The notes under the pieces were generated by a model. The model ran no database searches and was not told where the DNA came from. It saw only the letters and a list, made by a program, of their open reading frames with translations. The position numbers and the translations under genes were made by a program. A stretch of DNA of 64,000 nucleotides. Origin: Pedobacter cryophilus. Lineage in GTDB: Bacteria > Bacteroidota > Bacteroidia > Sphingobacteriales > Sphingobacteriaceae. Location: assembly GCF_005116455.1 (NCBI RefSeq), contig NZ_SWBP01000005.1:248001-312000 (forward strand), in the 5' to 3' direction. Positions within the stretch are counted from its first letter, which is position 1. Each line of letters starts with the position of its first letter. Positions 55,498 through 64,000 of this stretch are shown here, one piece after another.

Positions 55498-55614
55498 ATG
55501 AAATATAAACTTGGTGTCGACATTGGAGGTTGTCATATTGCAGCTACAGTTGTAGATATGGAGAACCGGTCTTTTGTGGAAAGCTCTTATTTTTATTATA
55601 AGTTTGAAACCTAA
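55498..55614 (+). pseudogene. ROK-family sugar kinase/repressor, 38-codon N-terminal stub
   Basis: Starts ATG 20 bases after the previous stop and reads MKYKLGVDIGGCHIAATVVD, the phosphate-1 ATP loop of ROK proteins (DIGGTHI-type), then runs into TAA after FYYKFET. ROK proteins are about 300 residues, so nearly all is missing. No downstream frame restores it. It probably belonged to this operon before a deletion at the tRNA-proximal island end. Confidence 0.75.
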
Positions 55615-55957
55615 TCAAATAATCGATTAAAGGATTGTACTAAAAATCATAATTTAACTAAAAAACTTCACAACTTAGGTTGAGGTTGTGAATCCACGAT
55701 AATCCTTAAATAGATAGGGATGGTACCACTAATGTAGTTTTTTGGCTTTTTAAGATGAAAGCATAGATGCATTTAATTACTCATGATTTTAAACATTAAA
55801 AGTTAAACAAAATTACTTTTGTAGTTGAATAAAATCAAGATGTTTAGTGGTTGAACATGTTGTATTCCAGCTTTTTATGTATTCAAAGTAGAGTCAATTC
55901 TTTCAACTTTTTTACTCCACTTTATATTGCCAAATATTGCATATTTTGCCACTATTC
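55615..55957. other. tRNA-proximal island margin, no intact gene
   Basis: Some 340 AT-rich bases with no convincing ORF, where an integrase gene would be expected. A 98-codon open frame crosses it but reads through the tRNA antisense and is rejected. Confidence 0.5.
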
Positions 55958-55960
55958 AAA

Positions 55961-55996
55961 AAAAAAAGCCTACAATCATATGATTTGCAGGCTTTT
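55961..55996 (-). terminator. terminator of tRNA-Ser
   Basis: On the minus strand AAAAGCCTGCAAATCA pairs imperfectly with TGATTGTAGGCTTTT and is followed by a run of T. Related in sequence to the hairpin at 31699-31740. Confidence 0.75.
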
Positions 55997-56020
55997 AATA
56001 AAGTTTGATACGAGTATCTG

Positions 56021-56107
56021 CGGAGAAAGAGGGATTCGAACCCTCGGTACCGTTGCCAGTACACCAGCTTTCCAAGCTGGCTCATTCGACCACTCTGACA
56101 TCTCTCC
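56021..56107 (-). tRNA. tRNA-Ser(GGA)
   Basis: An 87-nt class II tRNA with a long variable arm. Acceptor GGAGAGA (56107-56101) pairs with TTTCTCC (56028-56022), discriminator G at 56021. The anticodon loop gives GGA (CTTGGAAAG), and the T-arm has GGTTCGAATCC. Its 3' 21 bases plus two flanking bases recur at 31749-31771. Confidence 0.96.
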
Positions 56108-56232
56108 GGATTTTGAATGGGATGCAAAACTAAGATTTTCTAGTTAATATTTCAGCACTATATCACAAATTTATGATAAACCGTTGGCTTAACATTTAGA
56201 TGTTTATTTTAGCAGCAAAAAACAATATTATT

Positions 56233-56877
56233 ATGTACGAAGCTTATTTATTCGACCTTAACGGCACCATTATAGACGATATGCAATTTCACGCCAGAGC
56301 ATGGCATGAAATTTTAACGAAAGACTTAAAGTTTGAAATTACTTTTGACGAAACTATTTTGCAGATGTATGGCAAAAACTCTGAGCTGTTAGAGCGTGTT
56401 TTTGGAAAAGGATATTTTACCCAACAGCGAATGGATGAGCTTTCTATGGAAAAAGAACTAAGGTATCAGGCCGCATTTAAACCCCATTTAAAACTAATTG
56501 ATGGCTTAGGTCAATTCTTAGATAAGGCACATCAAAAGGGCATAAAAATGGCCATCGGATCTGCGGCTATTCCTTTTAATATTGATTTTGTTTTAGATAA
56601 TTTGAATATCAGAAAGTATTTTCCGGTAATTGTAAGTGCAGAAGATGTGATTTTAAGCAAGCCTCACCCAGAAACTTTTACTAAAGGAGCCGAACTGCTA
56701 AATGTGGAGTATGCTAAATGCTTAGTGTTTGAAGATGCCCCAAAAGGTATTGAAGCCGCCCAAAATGCAGGGATGCAAAGCATAGCGCTTACTACTTTGC
56801 ACCAGCCAGAAGATTTTGTGCAGTATCCCAATATTTTAAAATTTATTACTGATTACCAAGCATTAGATTTACTTTAA
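56233..56877 (+). CDS. HAD-superfamily phosphatase/phosphomutase with DLNGT motif
   Basis: A 214-residue beta-phosphoglucomutase-like hydrolase. I use the ATG at 56233 (MYEAYLFDLNGTIIDD), since the upstream extension adds no conserved sequence. Motif I reads DLNGT: the nucleophile Asp is present but the second Asp, the usual acid/base, is Asn. Motif II is KMAIGSAA, motif III Lys lies in LSKPHPETF, and motif IV is VFEDAPKGIEAAQNAGM. A four-helix cap lies at about 20-90. Such DLNGT proteins recur in Bacteroidota in my recollection, so the change may be functional. Substrate unknown. Confidence 0.85.
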   Translation: MYEAYLFDLNGTIIDDMQFHARAWHEILTKDLKFEITFDETILQMYGKNSELLERVFGKGYFTQQRMDELSMEKELRYQAAFKPHLKLIDGLGQFLDKAHQKGIKMAIGSAAIPFNIDFVLDNLNIRKYFPVIVSAEDVILSKPHPETFTKGAELLNVEYAKCLVFEDAPKGIEAAQNAGMQSIALTTLHQPEDFVQYPNILKFITDYQALDLL

Positions 56878-56920
56878 CTATTAAATATTAGAAAAGCAAG
56901 GCTTGTACTACTATCTCCCG

Positions 56921-56992
56921 ATAGTCCCGCCCTCTGCTTTAGTCCCCAATAAAAAATTGGGGCGCTGCCGCTGCCGGTCGGGTTTATTTTAC
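56921..56992. repeat. dispersed intergenic element, copy 2
   Basis: Begins ATAGTCCCG and ends CGGGTTTATTTTAC like 7490-7572. The interior contains the inverted repeat CCCCAAT/ATTGGGG and the G/C-rich GCGCTGCCGCTGCCG. The rest of 56878-57317 shows nothing further. Confidence 0.6.
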
Positions 56993-57317
56993 GCAGGTTA
57001 TTGCTAAAAAGGATGAATTTTAATTCTCAAAAAATTATAAACTAAACCTTTGGTTTTAATTTAAGCAATAAACGCAAATCGTCAAGAATTTGTGATCTCG
57101 TATTAAAATTTCTAGAAGCAATAATGAGGGCATTTAAGAGCTATTATTTATCAATTATCATAAATGTTTGATAAATAGGTTTTTAATAGTGTTTGTATGA
57201 AGAAAAACATCACTAACTGTTTTCTGGTAATTTACTTAAAAATGTGCAAAATCATCCTTTTACCTGATAAGGTACTGTGGTGTAATTGCATACTTTTACT
57301 GTCTAAATAATTTTAAA

Positions 57318-57866
57318 ATGAAAATTTTATTACCAGAAGTAGAACTTATAAACGATTCTTACGGAAAGAATATTTTAAGGTTTCAAAAAAGATTTTGCAG
57401 ACTTTTTTTAGTAGGAGCTATTTTATTATCAACCTCTATTTCAAGCAATGCAAATGTTTTTACTTTTATTAAAACTGAAAATCATTTCGATTACCAATCA
57501 CTCCGCGAAAATTTCTTGATAGACGAAAATTGGATATTAGATACTACGGTAAATAATGTGACTTTTTACCATAAGATTATAGATTGCGGAGGAAAGAATG
57601 CTGTGTTATTAAAATTCGATAATTTAAATAGCAAAACAGCTTCCATTTCTTTTAAAGAGAGTTTTACCACAAAACAAGTCAAAGAAGGTTTAGACGGTTA
57701 TTTCGGAGTAAAAGAAATAACCCTTAATACTGGTTTAACTTCTCCAGCAAATTGTGAAGATTTAAATAATCCGAAGTTAATTGTTTTATCCCAGCAAGTA
57801 GATCCAACATATTTATCAGATATACTAACTTTTTCTTTTAAAGAAATTAAAGTAGTTCAATTGTAG
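57318..57866 (+). CDS. small exported protein of unknown function
   Basis: A 182-residue protein with an N-terminal membrane segment after an unusual charged stretch (residues 1-29), then a hydrophobic helix (about 30-46, LFLVGAILLSTSISSNAN) that looks like a late signal peptide. The mature part has two Cys (IIDCGGKN, ANCEDLN) and mixed sheet-helix character. I do not recognise a family. It lies 29 bases upstream of the giant adhesin frame on the same strand and may share its transcript. Confidence 0.65.
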   Translation: MKILLPEVELINDSYGKNILRFQKRFCRLFLVGAILLSTSISSNANVFTFIKTENHFDYQSLRENFLIDENWILDTTVNNVTFYHKIIDCGGKNAVLLKFDNLNSKTASISFKESFTTKQVKEGLDGYFGVKEITLNTGLTSPANCEDLNNPKLIVLSQQVDPTYLSDILTFSFKEIKVVQL

Positions 57867-57895
57867 TCACTCATTATTTTTTAAAATAAGTAAAA

Positions 57896-60800
57896 TGAAA
57901 AAAACATACAATAATATTGTTAAAAAATGCTTAGTTTTTATTTTAACTATTGTGTTTTTTGCAGGGATAGCCAGCAGTGTTAAAGCCCAAACAGGAAAAG
58001 ACAGTAAGGGTAACGATTTCTGGCTTACTTTTCCAGAAAACAACTCAAACAGCGGAACAGCCTATCTTTATATCTCGGGCGAACAAAATACAACAGGTAA
58101 CGTTTCTGTTCCGGGTTTAAATTTCTCTCAAAATTTTAACGTCACCGTTGGTCAAATTACAACCATAACGTTACCAAATACAGTTTTTTTAGCATTAAGT
58201 GCAGCAACAGAAAACAAAGGTATTCATGTTACGGCCGCAAAAGAGGTTACAATTTACGGTATGAACCAAAGATCTGCAACTACAGATGCGTATTTGGGTT
58301 TGCCAACAGATGTTTTAGGCTTAGAATATATGGTTATGAGCTACCAAGGTGGCTTTAATGGTGGCCAAATTGGAATAGTTTCTACGGTTAATAATACCAC
58401 TGTAAGCTTTAAACTTACTGCTACAACCGGTAATTACATAGCTGGTACTACCTACAGTATTAATCTTAATCAAGGGCAAACATTTTATCTAAAAAATACA
58501 GCCGATTTAACTGGGTCACTAATTACATCTACTAACCCTGTAGCAGTATTTTCGGGAAATCAATGTGCAAATGTTCCCACTACCAGCTTTGCTTGCGACC
58601 ATTTAGTTGAGCAAATGACACCAGCAAACACTTGGGGCAAAAATTTTGTTTCTATGCCATTGAAAAATAGAGTTGGAGATACTTATAGATTTTTAGCTGG
58701 AACAAATAATACAGTTTTAACCATTAATGGAGTTGTTGTAGCTACCTTAAATAGAGGTCAGTTTTTTGAGAAAATTTATACTCCTGCTTTAAACATTACT
58801 GCATCTGAACCAATTTTAGTTGCGCAATACGCAAATGGAACAAGTTACGATAATAAAACTGGTGATCCATTCATGATGTTGGTTTCCCCTTATGAACAAT
58901 TTCTAGGTGCATATACAATTACAACACCCGCAACTGGCTTCCCTAACAACTATACAAATATTGTTGCTTCTACCGCTGCCGTTGGAACTATTAAATTAGA
59001 TGGTAATATCATTTCATCAACTTTGTTTTCACCAATAGGAAATTCTGGTTTTTCTGGAGCTCAAATAGATTTAAGTGTTGGAAATCACAATTTAATAAGT
59101 AACGGTTTACCATTTGGCGTGTCAGTTTATGGATTTAACAATGCAGATTCTTATGGCTATCCTGCTGGGTCATCTTACTCACCTATAGCTACCGTTTCAA
59201 CATTAGATATTACTCCAAAGGTTGGAAGTTTTATAAAGGGATCAAACAATTGTATTTCTGCTAAGGTGTTAGACCAATTTAATAATCCTGTTGAAGGTGT
59301 TAGAGTAGATTTTTCAATAGTAGGAGTCAATAGTTCTAATTCCGGATTTGCTAATTCTGATGTAAATGGAAATGCTGTTTTCTGTTACACAGGAAATAAT
59401 TCTGGTACTGATGTAATTACCGCTTCTATTGGAACATTAAATTCAGTTTCAAATGTAGTTTGGCTACCAAATGCAACTGCGCTAAACTTTGATGGTCAAA
59501 ATGATAGAGTAATTTTATCAAATCCAACCGTTGCTAACTTACAAACTTTCACGTTTGAGGGTTGGGTAAAATGGAATGGAACAGATAACGGGGCAATTTA
59601 TGCCGAGGGAAATACAGGTTCAGATAACCCAATGTTTTCTATTATCCCAAGAAGCGTTGAAAATGGAGGTTTAGAAATCGTTTTAAGAAATTCATCAGCA
59701 GTTGGTTTAGTTATTCAACCTGCTGCGGGTAGAATCCCAACCAATGTTTGGACCCACGTTGCATTCGTAAGAACTTCAGCAACAACTGCACAGGTTTATA
59801 TCAACGGTGTAAAAACAGACGATTTAACATTTGCTGACCCTGGAAACATTAGTGTTAATACAGCTCATATTGGTGTTCGTCAACGTACTGGTTTCGATAG
59901 CTTTTTTAGTGGAAATATAGATGAGGTTCGTATATGGAACAGAGCATTATGCCAAGGAGAAATTCAAAATAATTTAAATAACGAGTTAGGTGCGGGTCAA
60001 ACTGGTTTATTGGCTTATTACAAAATGAACCAAGGTTTTGTTGGAAATAACAATTCTACTGTAAACACTTTAACAGATTTAAGTGGAAATAACAGGACAG
60101 GGTCTTTATTGAATTTTGCTTTAACTGGCACTACTTCTAACTGGGCAGCTGGTACCGTTACAGGTACAGCTCCAACATTTATAGCTCCCGTAGCTACAAT
60201 TACAGCTAACGGACCTTTAACGTTTTCTTTATCTCAATCAGTAGTTTTATCAGCAAATACTGGTTCTGGTTTAACTTATCAATGGACAAAAGACGGAATC
60301 AATATTCCATCTGCAACATTGGCAAATTATACAGCTAATTTATCTGGAAGTTACAACGTTATTGTTCGCCAAAACGGATGTACTAGTTTAGCAACTCCTG
60401 TTACAGTTGCGGTAGTTGATGATGTTGCACCTCTCGTAAAAGTTAAAGATATTACTGTATTTTTAAATCAAGCAGGAACAGCGTCAATTACACCACAGTC
60501 AATTGATAATGGTTCGAGCGATAATTCTGGTAGTGTATCTTTAAATATTGATAAAAGTACATTTGATTGCTCAGATTTATTGGCTAAAAATGAAGCTACG
60601 ATAGTTTCAGATGCATCATGGAAACAATCAACCTATGCAACTTCAACCCCACAACCATTTATTTCTGTGGTTAGCCAACTTCCAGCTAAGAGTACGTATA
60701 CTTTAGCTTCAAACACACAAAATCCATATAATCAAGCTGGATTTTTCAAGCCTGCAATACCTGGTGCTGGTAGCATAAGATCTTTTGACGGATTGAAATT

Positions 60801-63800
60801 TTTTAGAAATGACTTTGTGTTAACAGGTCGCCCACAATCATTAAGGTTAAGAGCGAGAGTAGATAATGTAATGGAAATTTTCATCAATGGAGTTTCTATT
60901 GGTAGAGAGGATGATTTTGATGTATTAAATTTTAGCAATACTGCATATCATGATTTGTTTATAGATAATAATGGCGTAACAAATGGTTACCAAAACGGAA
61001 TGCAATTTGATTTTGTTACTTCTCAATCTATTTTAGATTTATTAAAAGAAGGACCTAATGAAATTGTATTTGCCATTGGTAATGCAAATACTGCAAATGA
61101 TGATGGTGGTTTTATGGTTAGAATGGATGCGGTGGCAGATGGAGTACCAGTTGTCTTAACAGCAACAGATGCAAGTGGAAATAGCTCAAATTCTACAGCT
61201 TTTGTAGTTGTAAAAGATAATTTGGCGCCAGTAATTGCTAGCAAACCAATATCTGTTACTTTAACAACTTCTGGTACAGTAAGTATTACTCCTCAAGATG
61301 TTGTTTTATCAGGAACTGATAATTGCAGCCCTGTAATTACTTATACATTAAGCAGAAATGCATTTAGCGCAGCAGACGTTACTAATAGTCCAGTAACAGT
61401 TCAATTAACAGGAACAGATGCAAGCGGAAACTTTAGTACAGTGCCGGTTTCTGTAACAGTAATTGATCCAGTACCAGTTGTAATTACGCAAAACATTACA
61501 GTTGCTTTAGATGCAAACGGAAATGCAACCATTACACCACAACAAGTTGATAATGGTTCTAGCTCAGTAGTGGGATTATTATTAGAAGGAGGTTTAGTAT
61601 TAGATAAAACTACTTTTGATTGCTCAAACATTGGAGCAAACACAGTGAAATTAACCGCAACTAGTACTTTAGGAAGTACAGCTTTTGCTACTGCAACAGT
61701 AACAGTAGAAGATAAAATTGCGCCATCTCAGCCTATTTTGGCTGATTTAACAGGTCAATGTGAGGTAATTGTAACCTCAATTCCAACCACTTTGGATAAT
61801 TGTAAAGCGGTAGTAACTGGGACAACAACAAATCCTTTAACCTACACCTCTCAAGGAAATTATGTAATTACATGGAGTTTTAACGATGGAAATGGAAACA
61901 TTACTACTGCTACTCAAAATGTGATTGTTAAGGATGATATTAAACCTGTTTTTGCAGCCATTAATAATATTTCTGTAAATACATCCGCAGCATCTTGTGA
62001 TGCGGTTGTGACTGTACCAGTACCAGTAGCAACAGATAATTGCGAATCAACAGGTAATGCTTTGAAATTTGATGGGGTTAATGATTACGTTTCTATTCCA
62101 AGAAGCGTTTCTGGAAATTTCACTATCGAATATTGGATGAAAACTACACAAGTTGGTCCTAATTCAACAGGTAGTCAGTGGTATCAAGGTATAGGAATTG
62201 TAGATGCTGAAGTTGGTGGAGTAACTAATGATTTTGGTACTGCATTATTAGGAAACAGAATTGCTTTTGGTGTTGGAAATCCCGATAGAACAATATTTTC
62301 AACTGTTCCTGTTAACACGGGAAATTGGGTTCATATTGCCGCTACAAGAAATCAAGTTAACGGGCAAATTCAACTTTATGTAAACGGAGTTTTACAATCA
62401 ACAGGTACCGGTTCTACTAATCTTTTAGCTCAACCATCAAGAATATTGCTTGGTTTAATGCAAACAGGTGCTAATGGTTTTTATAACGGTTCATTAACAA
62501 ATCTTCGTTTATGGAATACGGTTAGATCAGCGTCACAAATCGCAGCTAACATGAATGCATCAGTTGCTGGTCAAACTGGTTTGGTTGCCAATTATGGATT
62601 TAATCAAGGTGTAGCTAACGGAAATAACTCAGGAATTACCTCTTTAGTTAATGATGCTTCAAGTTCACTTAATGGAACTTTAAATGGATTTACTTTAACT
62701 GGTACTAATTCTAATTGGGTTAGTGGAGTTTCTTCATCATCAGTTACTTTAACCAATAATAAAACCAATACTTCAAATGCTTCTGGTATTTTCCCAATTG
62801 GGCCAACAGTTATTACTTGGACAGCAACTGATGCTGTAGGAAATCAAACAACTATTCAACAAACTGTTACCGTAATTGACTCCATCAAACCAATCGTAAT
62901 CACACAAAACGCAACAATCCAATTAGATGCAGCCGGAAATGCGAGCATTACCGCAGCAGACATCAATAACGGAAGTACAGATAATTGTGCGATTGCTACC
63001 ATAGTTTTAGATAAAACAACTTTTACAGGAGCCAACATTGGAACTAATATAGTTACTCTTACTGTGTCAGATGTAAATGGAAATGTATCATCAGCAATAT
63101 CAACAGTTACAGTTGAGGACAAAATTGCACCAATTTTCACTTCAACACAAGTAAATGTAGTAGTTGCTTTAGATGCGATTAACGGAACGGCAACATTAAC
63201 TGATTATTCAGGTTTTGCTACAGCAACTGATAATTCAGGTTTGCCAGTTTTAATTACACAATCTCCAGCTGTTGGAACTGCATTGGTACAAAATGTGCCT
63301 TTAACAGTTACTTTAACAGCAACGGATGCTTCTGGTAATTTAAAAACTCAAACATTTACAGTAACAGCAACAGATCAAACTGCTCCGGTAGCGTTGGCAC
63401 AGAATATTACGGTTCAATTAGATGCTACAGGAAATGCAGTAATCACGCCACAACAAGTAGATAATGGTTCAACAGATAATGTTGGAATTGTTAATTACGT
63501 CTTAAATAAGACTGCTTTCAACTGTGAGAATGTATCAGGAAATACAATTTTAGATGTTTATGCTTACAAGGCTAATAGAGTATCAGGAACTCAGAACTGG
63601 CAAGGAGCTTTAGGAAACGATTTTAGGGTTAATAATCCTAACGGAATTGTTATAAATAAATTAGGTGCTTTTGATGATAATCAAAATGGAATATTTGGTT
63701 CATTATCAGGGGGCAGCATTAGAGTTGCTATATTTAATAGACAAACTCAAACTATAGTTCCAGGCTTAGACGTAATGATTTCAGGAACAAATCAGCCTTT

Positions 63801-64000
63801 AATTAATGGTTTTAGAATGAGAACTATTAGTGAAGTAGTATTAATGCCAGGAGATTATTCAGTAGTTGCTCTTGGTTTCAATGGCAATGAAAGAAATGGT
63901 AATTTCCTTGTGCCTTTATCTACCATTAACGACGGAAATGGGTCTATAACTTTCCAAGGAACGGGAAGATATACAAATTCTGGATTTTCTTATCCAACTA
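57896..64000 (+). CDS. giant multidomain adhesin (partial; start out of frame, C-terminus beyond the window)
   Basis: An open frame of over 2,000 codons (frame starting at 57901) to the window edge. The signal peptide CLVFILTIVFFAGIASSVKAQ is in this frame, but the only suitable ATG (57896, ATGAAAAAACAT) is one base out of register; inserting one A in the A6 run gives MKKTYNNIVKK. Domains by position: IgGFc-binding-like (58000-59200, GNDFWLTFPENN), Ig-like (59215-59460), LamG (59479-60040, LNFDGQNDRVILS), Ig-like (60187-60420), HYR-like repeats with ITPQQVDNGS motifs (60440-61960), LamG (62056-62590, LKFDGVNDYVSIP), more HYR-like repeats (62880-63500). Probably a secreted, T9SS-type surface protein; the end is not seen. 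Confidence 0.8.

Larger units (their letters stand above)
31749..56041. mobile_element. putative genomic island in tRNA-Ser(GGA), carrying a sugar-use locus
   Basis: Bounded by a 23-bp direct repeat of the tRNA-Ser 3' end: the free copy at the left and the intact tRNA gene at the right. The content is one regulon (permease, GntR repressor, SUS operon, catabolic operon). The geometry is right for 3'-end insertion: the tRNA is on the minus strand with its 3' end facing the island, and the displaced 3' fragment lies at the far side. No integrase is present; a truncated ROK gene at the tRNA-proximal end suggests that end has suffered deletions. Inference from repeats; not confirmed by comparison with an empty site. 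Confidence 0.65.

Noticed and set aside
55851-56147. 98-codon frame over tRNA-Ser, and the 71-codon frame on the other strand
   Set aside because: Both read through a complete tRNA gene; such 'proteins' (GERGIRTLGTVASTPAF) are well-known tRNA translation artefacts.
60732-63140. Minus-strand frames in the adhesin region
   Set aside because: They are antisense shadows of one long uninterrupted frame with domain structure.
1-64000. CRISPR array, rRNA operon, insertion sequence with transposase, prophage
   Set aside because: I looked for regular spaced repeats, rRNA signatures, transposase motifs and phage structural genes, and saw none.

Overview
The window is AT-rich DNA from a Bacteroidota chromosome, most likely a Pedobacter-like member of the Sphingobacteriaceae. 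This rests on SusC/SusD pairs, a T9SS C-terminal sorting domain, a DUF2723 membrane protein, a DhnA-type aldolase/PfkB/cupin cluster, and many promoters of the Bacteroidota type (TAnnTTTG at -7, sometimes with TTTG 19-20 bases upstream). Gene calls are by reading protein motifs; no database search was run.

Positions 1-30600 are mostly core genome: ahcY (cut by the left edge), a higBA toxin-antitoxin pair flanked by a 56-bp direct repeat, a bacilliredoxin, a TPR histidine kinase, an M1 aminopeptidase, accA, a DUF2723 protein, tRNA-Gln, prs-rplY, recA, nth, an mntA-hepT toxin-antitoxin pair, a cobalamin-type binding protein, a peptide-binding lipoprotein, lipA, an ECF sigma/anti-sigma pair, an FMN-binding protein, nnrDE, a large hybrid histidine kinase and an FtsH protease. 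Intergenic hairpin terminators separate most units.

Positions 30772-31608 hold a 58-codon gene and the decayed 3' part of a sialate O-acetylesterase gene. From about 31749 to 56041 lies what looks like a genomic island. A 23-bp copy of the 3' end of tRNA-Ser(GGA) sits at 31749-31771, next to a tRNA-type terminator; the complete tRNA-Ser gene is at 56021-56107. Between them is one coherent sugar-use locus: a FucP-type sugar permease, a GntR/UTRA repressor, a secreted T9SS protein, SusC, SusD, a repeat-rich surface lipoprotein, two tandem paralogous lipoproteins of a family I do not recognise, a GH2 beta-mannosidase-like enzyme, a GH92 alpha-mannosidase-like enzyme, then a class I aldolase, a Gfo/Idh/MocA oxidoreductase, a D-lyxose/mannose-isomerase-type cupin, a PfkB kinase and a fused FAD/Fe-S D-lactate-dehydrogenase-like protein, ending in a 38-codon stub of a ROK gene.

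The locus appears to be one regulon. Four copies of a palindrome with core CTTGTATATACAAG (two of them inside 30-bp and 40-bp palindromes) overlap the promoters of the permease, the repressor itself, the SUS operon and the catabolic operon. Isomerase + kinase + aldolase + D-lactate oxidase, with mannosidase-type hydrolases, suggests breakdown of a glycan with a manno-configured, possibly 6-deoxy or otherwise C6-modified, sugar. That assignment is inference.

Positions 56233-64000 hold a HAD hydrolase with an unusual DLNGT motif, a small exported protein, and the first 2,000 or so codons of a giant adhesin (IgGFc-binding-like, Ig-like, two LamG domains and HYR-like repeats). Its only plausible ATG is one base out of frame at an A6 run, so it is either phase-variable or carries a sequencing error. 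It runs off the right edge.
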